Origin: Hemicentrotus pulcherrimus
Taxonomy: Eukaryota > Echinodermata > Echinoidea > Camarodonta > Strongylocentrotidae
Direction of reading: 5' to 3'
DNA length: 12,205 nucleotides
NCBI GenBank assembly: GCA_003118195.1
Contig: BEXV01000945.1
Coordinates: 43,009 to 55,213 of the forward strand
Shown: piece after piece, positions 1-7,276 of the stretch
Position numbering within the stretch: the stretch's first letter is position 1
Layout: each line of letters opens with the position of its first letter
Translations under genes and position numbers: made by a program
The notes under the pieces: generated by a model
Database searches by the model: none
Seen by the model: the letters and a program-made list of their open reading frames with translations, nothing else
What the model was told of the DNA's origin: nothing

Positions 1-22
1 TTTTTTTTTTTTTTTTTTTTTT
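1..22. repeat. Poly-T tract at window start
   Basis: An uninterrupted run of 22 T opens the window. It may be a simple repeat, the tail of a minus-strand retroelement, or just the point where an assembly contig starts. No element can be recognised next to it. Confidence 0.9.
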
Positions 23-1495
23 ACAAGGAGGTAAATTCTGCCCAGAGGCATAGAGCTTACCTATTGCTTTCTTGGAATTAAAGTCAGAATCATGCTTCAA
101 GATTTTCCCATTTCAGATATTGACGGATTGGAGAGTACTTCTGAAATATCAGCAATACAAAGTAATCACAAATCTACTATGTACTTCAGGTTGTGATATT
201 CAAGCCTATATTGTGTATGGTAGTCATATGCAATAAACAAGTTATTAAGTATCAAATGAAAGAACATTCCATTATAACCAGAAAGGTGCTTTTATCATGA
301 CTGTCACCACTGTTGATTGAATTGAAACTACCTGAAAAGAATGATAATTACTTTTGCTCTGAATAGCAACCCATTTTAGTTATAGGAATATAATTTATTT
401 ATGCACGATTGCACATTAGAGCATACTTAATGGGTTTTCATTGAACATTTTAGTTTCATTACAAGGTATTTTCATGATACAATAGGTAATGACCATCATA
501 TAAAATATGCGTACGTTATCTCCATTTTCATTATTGTGTAGCTGGATCTCAAGCCGTACGGTCGTCTGCAAGTCCAACTCCGTTGTTTCCCAGAGGAAGG
601 GGGAGGAGGAGGTGAGATAAACAAGTCTAATTTGCATATATATTTATTCTAATATTTATGATACAGAGAGTATGATTTATTTTTCAATTGATTTTCAAGT
701 TTGATGTGTACAGTGTAAGTGGTAAGAATACCAGTCTGCTTCCTTAAGTGGTACTGGTAAGTTGTCTACAAAAATAATTCTTCTTTCTCTCTTTCCTTCT
801 TCTTTTTATTAAATATTTTTTGATTTACAGAGAAGTTGGGATTTGACAAAATGTAGAAAACTAAGGTTATGCATGTTGCTGATTTAATGATTGACATAGT
901 CGAGCAGTAATTTTTAAGGAAATTGTTTTCTTCTTCTGTAGAAAATGCTACACCAGGGCCATGTCTTCTAGATAATTTAATTGGTTCGAATCATTTGCAA
1001 CTTGTAATTAATTGCAATTCCTGTCTCTTAGGTACACAGTTGCCATTAAATTTAAGTTGCAATGGATTTGAATCCATCGCAACTCTTTATAATACACTGC
1101 CAAGGATAGGAAAATCTTTATGTGTCCCCTTGTCTGGCAGTCATATCTTATTGTTCAGGGATTTCGATTTTGTTTGGGAAGAATATGCAGGACCGGGGTA
1201 AAGAAGTGATAAATTCCACAAAGAACAGTTCATGGATGAATGGTTTTCAATAGATAACGCTACATGAAGTGTATGTACATGTAACCTTGTATGAGAGAGT
1301 TTGTTATATAGGCGATCTGTATGTACAGTATTTACGTATGCATGATAAAAGCATGGGAAAATACAGTTTCACACTCATTCATCCTGAGTCTTTCTCTGTA
1401 CGTGGTTAAGATGGCAGCAATGTACACCGTAAACGGTTGGTATGACACATGCTCTGACGACAACTGCTCTGCCGTCAATTTTCCACACCAACCAA
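23..1495. other. Non-coding upstream region (intron or 5' flank)
   Basis: No exon is recognised here. A novel PKC should have its C2-like domain upstream of the C1 exons, but no frame in this stretch resembles that domain. Short open frames exist on both strands (for example 416-637 minus and 923-1201 plus), but they lack protein-like composition or recognisable motifs. The only clear structure is the inverted repeat at 1056-1083. The stretch is most simply an intron of the PKC gene, or its 5' flank if transcription starts nearby. Confidence 0.5.
1056..1083. repeat. Near-perfect 28-bp palindrome
   Basis: The arms GTTGCAATGGATT (1056-1068) and AATCCATCGCAAC (1071-1083) are reverse complements at 12 of 13 positions, separated by only TG. 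A diverged version of the right arm (AATCATTTGCAAC) lies at 989-1001, also followed by a TNTAAT-like stretch. This suggests a small interspersed repeat with internal dyads rather than a single regulatory site. No family name can be given from sequence alone. Confidence 0.75.
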
Positions 1496-1496
1496 A

Positions 1497-1653
1497 TTCT
1501 AACTTTAACTCTGGACCCAACACCAAACTTAAACCTAACCTCAGACCTAACCTGAAACCTAACTACAACCCTAGCCCTATCCTTAACCTTAGCCATAACC
1601 CAAAACCTAACTGCAACCTTAACCCTAACTCTAACTCTATCCTTAGACCTAAC
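1497..1653. repeat. Degenerate telomere-type hexamer array (CCTAAC)n
   Basis: From 1534 to 1653 the sequence keeps an exact 6-nt register for 20 units. Units equal or approximate CCTAAC, a rotation of CCCTAA, the complement of the metazoan telomere repeat TTAGGG. Perfect units occur at 1534, 1546, 1558, 1606, 1624 and 1648; the others differ at one to four positions. Looser units extend upstream to about 1497. The array is a decayed interstitial telomeric-like satellite 133 nt upstream of the first PKC exon. It leaves a + frame open with a Pro-Asn-rich translation, which is a by-product of the period and not evidence of coding. Confidence 0.85.
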
Positions 1654-1663
1654 ATTATGAAAA

Positions 1664-1820
1664 ATCTTTCATTTTTGTTGCAACAGATCATTAGGGCAGT
1701 GCAGGGACCGTGTCACTTCCCTGATCAACTTGCAAGGAGGACCGTTTCACACTTTCCATTTTCATCTTTCATTTTGTCGAAACAGATCCTATGAACAGCG
1801 TTAGGAGCACCGTTTCACAC
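1664..1820 (+). repeat. Duplicated acceptor-like module
   Basis: Two short modules recur here. The stretch ATCTTTCATTTT...AACAGATC occurs at 1664-1689 and 1764-1788, putting two AACAG acceptor-like sites 99 nt apart. The stretch GGAG(G/C)ACCGTTTCACAC occurs at 1736-1752 and 1804-1820, with a weaker relative (GGACCGTGTCAC) near 1705-1716. The second copies supply the acceptor and the first codons of the first PKC exon. The first copies lie in the intron. An in-frame TGA at 1722-1724 would block the reading frame if the upstream acceptor were used in coding RNA. Confidence 0.65.
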
Positions 1821-1981
1821 CACAATTCTGACATGGATAAGAAAGACGATACGACAGGGTTGCTGACCAAGCGACGTGTAGCCATCAGGAAGGCCAAAGT
1901 TCACGAGCATCGGGGTCATAAGTTCACCCCACACTACTTCCGCACTCCAGCTTACTGCAGCTACTGCAATGAATTTATTTG
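1786..1981 (+). CDS. PRKCD: PKC exon: pseudosubstrate and first half of C1A
   Basis: This exon encodes an acidic, low-complexity linker (SDMDKKDDTTG), then the pseudosubstrate TKRRVAIRKAK and the first half of C1A up to the Trp of EFIW. In PKCs the pseudosubstrate occupies the kinase site until C1 binds membrane lipid; Ala replaces the Ser/Thr of a substrate. C1A begins at His43 (HKF), with Cys56 and Cys59 in view. The donor G|GTATGA at 1982 splits the TGG codon (phase 2) and joins exactly to the next exon. The 5' edge is less sure. I chose the AACAG ending at 1785 because it has the best pyrimidine tract; TTAG ending at 1804 is an alternative, and the Met at 1791 could also be an internal start. 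The frame stays open upstream only to the TGA at 1722. Confidence 0.88.
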
Positions 1982-2012
1982 GTATGATTTTTTATCATAA
2001 TCTCAAAGGAAT

Positions 2013-2150
2013 ACAATAATAATAATAGTGGGTTCTTGTATAGCGCTCATGTCAGTCAGATTTGACCCTCCTGGCGCTCCCGATTATTACACTGGATTTA
2101 GCACGGCTGCCATACGGCGCTCTAGCATTTCAATATGTCTGGAATATATC
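2013..2150 (+). repeat. (AAT)n plus TATAGCGC-type interspersed repeat
   Basis: A short AATAATAATAAT run leads into GGGTTCTTGTATAGCGC, and further GGCGCT/GGCGCTC words follow at about 2090 and 2117. This layout, a trinucleotide run followed by TATAGCGC, is common among interspersed repeats of marine invertebrate genomes. It holds the frame 2028-2315 open by chance. Boundaries are approximate, and the family is not named. Confidence 0.5.
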
Positions 2151-2397
2151 TGGTTTATAGATTCTACGCAATTGTTTCATTTGTTCAATCAAATTGTTAG
2201 ATATATGTTTCTGTTAAAGGTAAAGACCAGTATTGGAAATGCCCCAATTTCAGAAAATGAAATGGAAGCTCTCATTACCAATCATGTGAAAGAATATGTT
2301 TTGACTAATACATAATGATAAAAAATTGCCGGGAAACCGCCTACTTATTCATATATTTGGTTAATTTGTTTCTCTCATGGTCTGTGAGAGATATAGG

Positions 2398-2570
2398 GTA
2401 GTCCCATATACATCTTTCTGTGTATAGTACTTTTAACTTCACGAAGAATGGGCCAAATTTCTTATCATTTTGATGATTCCAGAACCTTGCAGATGCTAGA
2501 TGCTAGATGATCAACCTTTTCTGATCGATTTCACGACGTTTCTTTCACAATGCAATCGCATGACCATAAC
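2398..2570 (+). repeat. Dispersed repeat, copy 1 (partner at 8230-8411)
   Basis: This block is shared in direct orientation with 8230-8411. It starts GTAGTCCCATATACATCTTT, includes AAATTTCTTATCATTTTGATGAT and ATGCTAGATGATCAACCTTTTCTGATC, and ends in TTTCACAATGCAATCGCATGACC. Copies differ by substitutions and small indels; this copy has a local ATGCTAG duplication (about 2492-2506). The clean, co-terminal similarity suggests a non-autonomous mobile element rather than segmental duplication. No terminal repeats or coding frame are seen. Confidence 0.85.
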
Positions 2571-3157
2571 TGGTATTTACCTTTAAGAAGCCAATTTGGG
2601 TGTAATTACCATTTCAACATTTAAAGTAAGATAGTGTTACGATTTCATGATGTAAAATTTATGATGATAATAAAGGGATGACAAATTTGAGAAAGGTAGA
2701 AGTAGTAAAATTCTTCATTTAATAGCTATGTGCAAGGATAAATGCTACAATACCATCAATACTGTATATATGTGCTTTGGTATGATTTAATGAATGAATA
2801 AAATTAAAGAATAGATATTCAACGTGTAAACAGAGATGTAGATTATCTGTTTGCAAGTATATTTGAAGACTTCAATTTGTTTGTGATGTCGAACAGACAA
2901 TGCTTATTCTGTCTGATTTTATTTGATTTATTCATTCCCTGTAAAAAAGAAAAGAAGAAGACAACAATGAAGTAGGAAAAACACCCAGTTCAGTTAAGCC
3001 ATAGAGACAAGACTGTTCTTCCGTAGGGTCCAAGATGATTGTTATAATATTAAACATATATTGTGTAGTGAGGAGATGACATTCGTGCTATAAAATGTCA
3101 TCATGTTCTTTCAATAGTAAGGAATTGTTTTGTTCTCTTGTTGTTGCTGCTGTGCAG

Positions 3158-3192
3158 GGGTCTCGTTGGTACACAGGGATACAGATGCATGG
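3158..3192 (+). CDS. PRKCD: PKC exon: 35-nt exon in the C1A lipid-binding loop
   Basis: This very short exon completes the split Trp codon and encodes GLVGTQGYRCM plus the first base of Glu. It carries the C1A Gln-Gly core and the third zinc-binding Cys (Cys74). Acceptor GCAG|G at 3157 and donor G|GTAAAG at 3193 are both good, and phases 2 in and 1 out fit the neighbours. The loop between the second and third Cys is 14 residues, as in PKC epsilon/eta, not the 13 of vertebrate PKC delta/theta C1A, so the exon has one extra codon. A transposon begins 28 nt past its donor. Confidence 0.93.
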
Positions 3193-3309
3193 GTAAAGTA
3201 TTGTATTCAGTATCTTCTAGTTACCGTATTTGCCGGTGTAAACGCTGCAGTATTTTTGGGAAAGAAAAAATCAAAAAGTCGGGGTGCGGCGTATATACGG
3301 CAATAGAGT

Positions 3310-3325
3310 AAAAAAAAAAAAAAAA
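3310..3325 (+). repeat. Poly-A run inside the TIR element
   Basis: Sixteen A in a row sit near the left end of the TIR element, downstream of GGGTGCGGCGTATATACGGC. Together with the poly-T at the other side it gives the element complementary homopolymers that could pair in RNA. Confidence 0.9.
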
Positions 3326-3620
3326 TCAAGCCAAAACCAGCACAAATCTGCACATATGGGACTACGAATGGAACAATAACTATACCACTATGGAACAGGA
3401 CATTTCCACACATCTTACCGACAATTTTACCTTGCATTGTTGACATGAAGACGCATATAATCTTCCAAAAACAACATCTGCCGATAGATCTTGATCAAAG
3501 TTCGTGCCAATGCATTGCAAAAGTAAAATAAGGGGCCGTTTAACGCATCCAGCACGCGAAGTCGCCGTTTTCAATCCATTCGAATGTATACATCACTAAA
3601 GAACTGCAAGCCTAGGCATC

Positions 3621-3733
3621 GGTGCAGGATAGTCGCGCGGTCTAAGGCGCCGGCTTCAATCCCCAATCTGCCTGGTGGATCCAGGTTCGATCCTGACTTC
3701 GTCCCCCCAATTTTTTTTTTTTTTTTTTTTTTT
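3621..3733 (+). repeat. tRNA-Leu-like (SINE-head-like) sequence ending in poly-T
   Basis: The segment TAGTCGCGCGGTCTAAGGCGC (3630-3650) resembles the D arm and A box of class II tRNAs, closest to tRNA-Leu (usual form TGGCCGAGYGGTCTAAGGCGC). GGTTCGATCC (3684-3693) resembles the B box GGTTCGANNCC with one base missing. After CCCCCCAA there is a 23-T run (3711-3733) that would stop RNA polymerase III. The anticodon arm does not fold convincingly, so this is a tRNA-derived repeat or tRNA relic, not a working tRNA gene. It lies wholly inside the TIR element. Confidence 0.6.
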
Positions 3734-3823
3734 GTTCTTTTTTTTAAAAATTATTTTTTAAAGGTCATAATTGGGGGTGCGGCCTATACAAGGGTGCGGC
3801 GTTATCACCGGCAAATACGGTAA

Positions 3824-4725
3824 TATCAACCAATTGATGCACACTCATTCAAATGCATGTGACAAGCAGAATTTTGTTTCTTCTCAACAATAATTTCTGA
3901 TTGGAACTTTGGGAGTCAAATATTAATCAGTTGTTGGTAGATTTATCAATATGGAGTCAAATTAAGCCTGCGGTTTTAAATGAAAAAGAGAGGCGTTCAA
4001 TTCTGTCCGGCAGATGGGAATAATTTGCTCGTCTCTAATTAGTTGAAATTACCGGATGAGGATGAGGAAGGGAGAATTATTATTTCTATTTACCCTTCTT
4101 ACACTTCTTGAGCATTGTTATTTTTAGATCACACAGTGTTTCAATTAATTTGGTTTCATTTTCAAATTGTTTTTACCACACGCAACTTTCAAGAGGTTAG
4201 ATTTCTTTCCAAAGGGCCAAGACTAAACCACTACTCAATGGTCTTGGATATTTGTTTCACTTTGGGATTGGGAATTGGGAATGGAAAAATATGGTACGAT
4301 GCTTTTTTTCTCATCATGTCAGTATATTGATTAGTTTTGCTTTTTTTTTAAATTTGGTGTGTTTGTGTATTAGAAAATATGTAGGTGAAAAGACTTTGTT
4401 TTAACCCTTCCAGTGCTCTAGAGAGTTTAAACTGACCAATTTTTTATATTGCGTCTATTATTTGGGCTAAAGATTGACATTTAGAAGTCAATGGGCTAGT
4501 ACAGTCGGGCAGTAATCACCTTTGACCCAGTCATTTTGTTCGTAACTGAGGTACAGTTTTAAACCATATGCTGGTCTATCTGATGACTAGCTGTAATTTT
4601 ATTTTGCTTTTCATGACACACCATGTAAAATAGATATGAATTTAGACTGAGACACTTCAGCCATTGTTCATGTTACATACATGTATACAATTTAATACAA
4701 TGCCTTTTGTATGTCTATTGTGTAG
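3824..4725 (+). other. Intron remainder before the third exon
   Basis: This is the second part of the 1,533-nt intron 3193-4725 (phase 1). It is AT-rich with no exon, RNA gene or clear repeat that I can support. The end TATTGTGTAG at 4725 is the acceptor for the next exon. Confidence 0.7.
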
Positions 4726-4811
4726 AATGCGAGCTGTCTGTTCATAAACGCTGCTTTAACCAAGTGCTTGGGAAATGCCCCGGCACTGGAGTCAATTCAA
4801 CGGAGACCAAG
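4726..4811 (+). CDS. PRKCD: PKC exon: second half of C1A and C1A-C1B linker
   Basis: This exon encodes ECELSVHKRC, FNQVLGKC and the linker PGTGVNSTETK. It supplies the last four zinc ligands of C1A (Cys77, His82, Cys85, Cys93), with spacings X4, X2 and X7 as required. The linker ending VNSTETK resembles the NSR(D/E)T linker of delta/theta enzymes. Acceptor GTGTAG at 4725 and donor AAG|GTACAA at 4812 place it in phase 1 in and phase 0 out, consistent with both neighbours. Confidence 0.95.
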
Positions 4812-5757
4812 GTACAATTTTCTTGTTATCAAAGCTTTTGCTTTCTATCATAGTGCCATCCAGGAAGTGTTGCATAATACTCCTGGGCGGTGTTTCACAA
4901 AGATCCTATTAGTTGGTTGAACTTATCACTAAGTTGGACTTAACAATTATGGAAGCTGTTAGCATCTTTGAAAATGGTTTGTAAAAGTTATTTTAAAAGG
5001 CATACAATGTTGATTCCAATCATTTGTATTTTCTGTTAACAGGGAGATTTCATGTTCTTGATGTGGAATTTATGAAAAGTCTGAACATTTTGAATGTTTC
5101 CTTTTGAATATACTTTATTTCAAGGCTACAAATGGCTCTCCATAATTTTGGCCAAATTAGATTTAACTTTGACTTAGGATCTTTGTGAAACATTTCCAGA
5201 GGCTTTATTGTGTGTGTTAAAATTCTGGGAGCTCCCAAATTTTATCATGCATCTCATGTGGTCATTTGTTTTCGTTAGGGGGCTAATTTTTGCTTTAAAA
5301 AAAAAAGCACAAAAGAATGGAAATTTCTTTAATTAATCCTTATGCATACTCATAATGGGTGTTTTTTCATAATAGGTGTTATGACAAGAATAACATGATA
5401 CAGCATTACCTTTAAAAGTATCATAACAATATGAAAAAACATTAAATCTTACATCAATTGCTATGTAATAATGTTGAAAAAGATGGCTGGCAAATAATAC
5501 GAGGAACCAATTGTATTAGTTATTGGTCATGACTAAACCCATTTCTGTAGTCAATTCTAAGATACCATTGGTGTTTTGATTTTCATGATTACTTGTATCA
5601 ATAATAAAACTTAGTGGACTGAAACTTCCTTATTTCAGCACTTCAATGTCACTGAAAATCTGTCATCTTCAATTCCCCCAACTGTATACACTGTGTTCTC
5701 TTATTCATTGTTTACATATGCTCTTATTCATGTTTTGTTATGTTGTTGCTTTGATAG
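4812..5757 (+). other. Intron between C1A and C1B exons (phase 0)
   Basis: This 946-nt intron has donor GTACAA and acceptor TTTGATAG. It holds the MITE-like element at 4891-5192. From 5193 to 5757 it is AT-rich with no supported feature. Confidence 0.75.
4891..5192. mobile_element. MITE-like element with 18-bp perfect TIRs
   Basis: TGTTTCACAAAGATCCTA at 4891-4908 is repeated as its exact reverse complement at 5175-5192. Similarity continues inward at lower identity for about 60 nt, reaching a shared AATTATGGA (left 4946-4954; right, complemented, near 5140), so the TIRs are long and imperfect. The 302-nt element has no coding frame and must be non-autonomous. 'TTTCACAAAGATC' ends recur in marine invertebrate genomes, to my knowledge. 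No clear target-site duplication is seen at the edges. Confidence 0.85.
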
Positions 5758-5887
5758 AAACTGAAAGAGAGGTTCAACATCAACATGCCCCATAGATTTA
5801 AAGTCAACAACTATAAGAGTCCTACATTCTGTGACCATTGCGGTACTATGCTCTACGGTCTGTTCAGACAAGGCGTCAAGTGTGAAG
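5758..5887 (+). CDS. PRKCD: PKC exon: first half of C1B
   Basis: This exon encodes [14 protein letters not shown], then the C1B core to CE. The first zinc ligand is His116, followed by Cys129, Cys132 and Cys146 with the X12, X2 and X13 spacings. Residues that line the phorbol/diacylglycerol groove are present: Pro11, Leu21, Gly23 and Gln27 in domain numbering. Position 22 is Tyr (codon TAC at 5863-5865), where novel PKC C1B domains normally have Trp and conventional ones Tyr. [19 protein letters not shown] is close to the delta/theta form. The acceptor is TTTGATAG and the donor G|GTAGGT at 5888, phase 0 in and 1 out. Confidence 0.96.
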
Positions 5888-6504
5888 GTAGGTGTCATGT
5901 TGCTAGGCAACAGGGAGTACGGTTTGGCATGTCAAGGGAGAGGAAGCAAGTCAGATAAAATAATGAAGTAGATCATAATATTGGATGATTTTATAGTGCA
6001 CACAAGATAAAAAATGAAAAATGTTCAGTAGAGAGCATTATCTGCATTAGAGTAATGTAGTCCAACGATTGCATATATTTCCTGCTGAGAGCCATAAAGG
6101 CAATAACTCTCTGTAAAATTATATGACCTAATGCCCTTCTATGTCTCAGCTGACAAATTTGTGGTATAGTGTTAAAGCAAGAAACTATTGTAGATGAAAA
6201 TATTGTCAATGACAGTTTGAGAGATTTAGATAATTGGTAGATATATATTTATGATATTAGCTTTATTTGGATATGTCAGATTAGCTCTGCCTCTTTTAGC
6301 TCTCATTGTCATCAGATATACAAAATAGAAACTATTTAACCTACCTGAATCATTTGAAATCCATTTTCTAACAGATTAAAGGAGTTAAAGATTCATAACA
6401 TTCCCTCACAATGATAAGAAGGATGTGTTGTATAAATGTGTTTAAAAACATAGTGCCCGAAGCATTGTTGATTCATTGGAAACGATCCTATTTTCTCATC
6501 TCAG
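5888..6504 (+). other. Intron inside C1B (phase 1)
   Basis: This 617-nt intron has a strong donor GTAGGT and acceptor CATCTCAG. Eleven nt into it, GTTGCTAGGCAAC (5899-5911) forms a 5-bp dyad that resembles an RFX/X-box site. Nothing else is supported. Confidence 0.75.
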
Positions 6505-6602
6505 TGTGTAATGTAAATGTTCATCACAAGTGCAAGAACAATGTCCCTAACCTGTGTGGAGTCAACCAGAGACTTCTTTCCGAGGCTCTCTCCAGTATCG
6601 AG
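6505..6602 (+). CDS. PRKCD: PKC exon: second half of C1B to V3 hinge
   Basis: With the split Val codon this exon encodes [18 protein letters not shown] and [15 protein letters not shown]. It supplies the last zinc ligands of C1B (Cys149, His154, Cys157, Cys165). The post-C1B helix [12 protein letters not shown] is the delta/theta signature; epsilon/eta differ here. The exon ends at Glu180 in phase 0 with donor GAG|GTAATT at 6603. Reading on past the donor gives a stop within four codons, so the donor must be used for a full enzyme. Confidence 0.96.
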
Positions 6603-7261
6603 GTAATTACTTAAATCGCTACTATTATCATTTGCTATTTTCTTTTGTTTATGGGTATAACACAGAATCTTTGTACATTTTTCTGTCTCTGTGCACTGAT
6701 ATGTGTTATGATTTGAGATCCTATTTGCATCTAAATAAGACTGATATATTGGTAGTTCCAAATTCTTTTCTAATTTTGTTTTATTATGTTTTATTATGTC
6801 CAAGAAATTTGCAATGTAGCTTTCACCTGGAAGAGATTCAGGATGATATTTAACATTTGTTATGTTCCAGAGTCCAATAAATAAATGGATGAACTGTGTA
6901 CCTTAGATGAGGATCACAATCAAATAACAATCTTCTCTTTTTAATAAAAAAAAAACCCAATTCTTTTCCTTATCTTATTTTGGATATGAAAATAAAAGAC
7001 TATTTCCCAAGGGATGAAGTGATATTATTACTAGTTACTACTTGTGACTTTGATGACTTTGGTGAAATGGTTAAAATCTTTGCAATAAATTTCAAACTCT
7101 TTCAAAATGTCTCTCTTGATCTATTTTACTGACAGATTGAATAGTGATTTAAAGTAGTTAAGTAATACAAAGGGATTTTTTTTCCTGCCGGGGTTTTATA
7201 GTGTCTTTTGTCTTTCTTTTATTGCACAATTTTTGTCTTCTTCTTGTTTTTGGTTTCTTAG

Positions 7262-7276
7262 ATTACAAAGTCTATG
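7262..7276 (+). CDS. PRKCD: Candidate 15-nt PKC microexon (ITKSM) at C1B/V3 boundary
   Basis: ATTACAAAGTCTATG lies between a long pyrimidine-rich tract ending TTTCTTAG (7261) and the strong donor GTAAGG at 7277. It is exactly five codons and phase 0 on both sides, so it fits after Glu180 without a frame change and could be skipped without harm. It would extend the hinge to SSIE-ITKSM. The V3 hinge is a known place of alternative splicing in PKC delta. Evidence is splice-site strength and frame only; no homology can support five residues. The same sites could be a cryptic pair, or the acceptor could serve a longer terminal exon. Confidence 0.55.

Larger units (their letters stand above)
1982..3157 (+). 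other. Intron between the C1A exons (phase 2)
   Basis: This intron of 1,176 nt has donor GTATGA and acceptor TGTGCAG preceded by a T/G-rich tract. It contains a TATAGCGC-type repeat near its start and copy 1 of a dispersed repeat (2398-2570). The rest is AT-rich unique-looking sequence with no exon or RNA gene that I can support. Confidence 0.8.
3221..3823. mobile_element. Non-autonomous TIR element in intron (TTACCGTATTTGCCGG ends)
   Basis: Terminal inverted repeats at 3221-3245 and 3799-3823 match at 23 of 25 positions (TTACCGTATTTGCCGGTG..AACGC). Inside are three direct copies of GGGTGCGGC (3282, 3775 and 3792), a poly-A run (3310-3325), a tRNA-like stretch and a long poly-T run (3711-3733). 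There is no transposase frame of useful length, so the 603-nt element is MITE-like. The immediate flanks (TAG on the left, TAT on the right) give no clear target duplication beyond a possible TA. Ends of this style occur in TIR transposon families of fish and invertebrates; I do not assign a superfamily. Confidence 0.85.
1786..7276 (+). other. PRKCD: Novel protein kinase C (delta/theta-type), partial gene: pseudosubstrate, C1A, C1B, V3 start
   Basis: The gene encodes a diacylglycerol-activated Ser/Thr kinase of the calcium-independent PKC class, which moves to membranes when its C1 domains bind diacylglycerol or phorbol ester. Counting from the Met at 1791, the exons give about 185 residues. 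The pseudosubstrate RRVAIRK lies near residues 28-34, with Ala31 in the phosphoacceptor place. C1A spans 43-93 and C1B 116-165, with all zinc ligands present. The joined stretch [11 protein letters not shown] and the end [12 protein letters not shown] match the delta/theta group best. Five GT-AG introns have consistent phases (2, 1, 0, 1, 0). The C2-like domain and the kinase domain are not in the window, so the gene is cut at both ends. The symbol is by family; invertebrates may carry one delta/theta gene, so orthology to PRKCD alone is not shown. Confidence 0.9.

Noticed and set aside
923..1201. 92-codon + frame preceded by a fair acceptor (TTCTTCTGTAG ending at 941)
   Set aside because: It holds the palindromic repeat, has no similarity to a C2-like domain, and no donor of matching phase to the first C1 exon is evident.
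1321..1794. 157-codon + frame with a Pro/Asn-rich middle
   Set aside because: The openness comes from the 6-nt telomere-like array, which repeats two codons without stops; the frame differs from that of the PKC exon and its ends have no protein-like features.
2028..2315. 95-codon + frame just after the first exon
   Set aside because: It lies in a TATAGCGC-type repeat within the intron and has no domain; the donor at 1982 joins cleanly to 3158.
3621..3707. Functional tRNA-Leu gene
   Set aside because: The B box lacks a base and the anticodon arm does not pair well; it lies inside a transposon, so a tRNA-derived repeat is the better reading.
4115..4330. 71-codon + frame in the second intron
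   Set aside because: No recognisable domain, and the exons on both sides join in phase without it.
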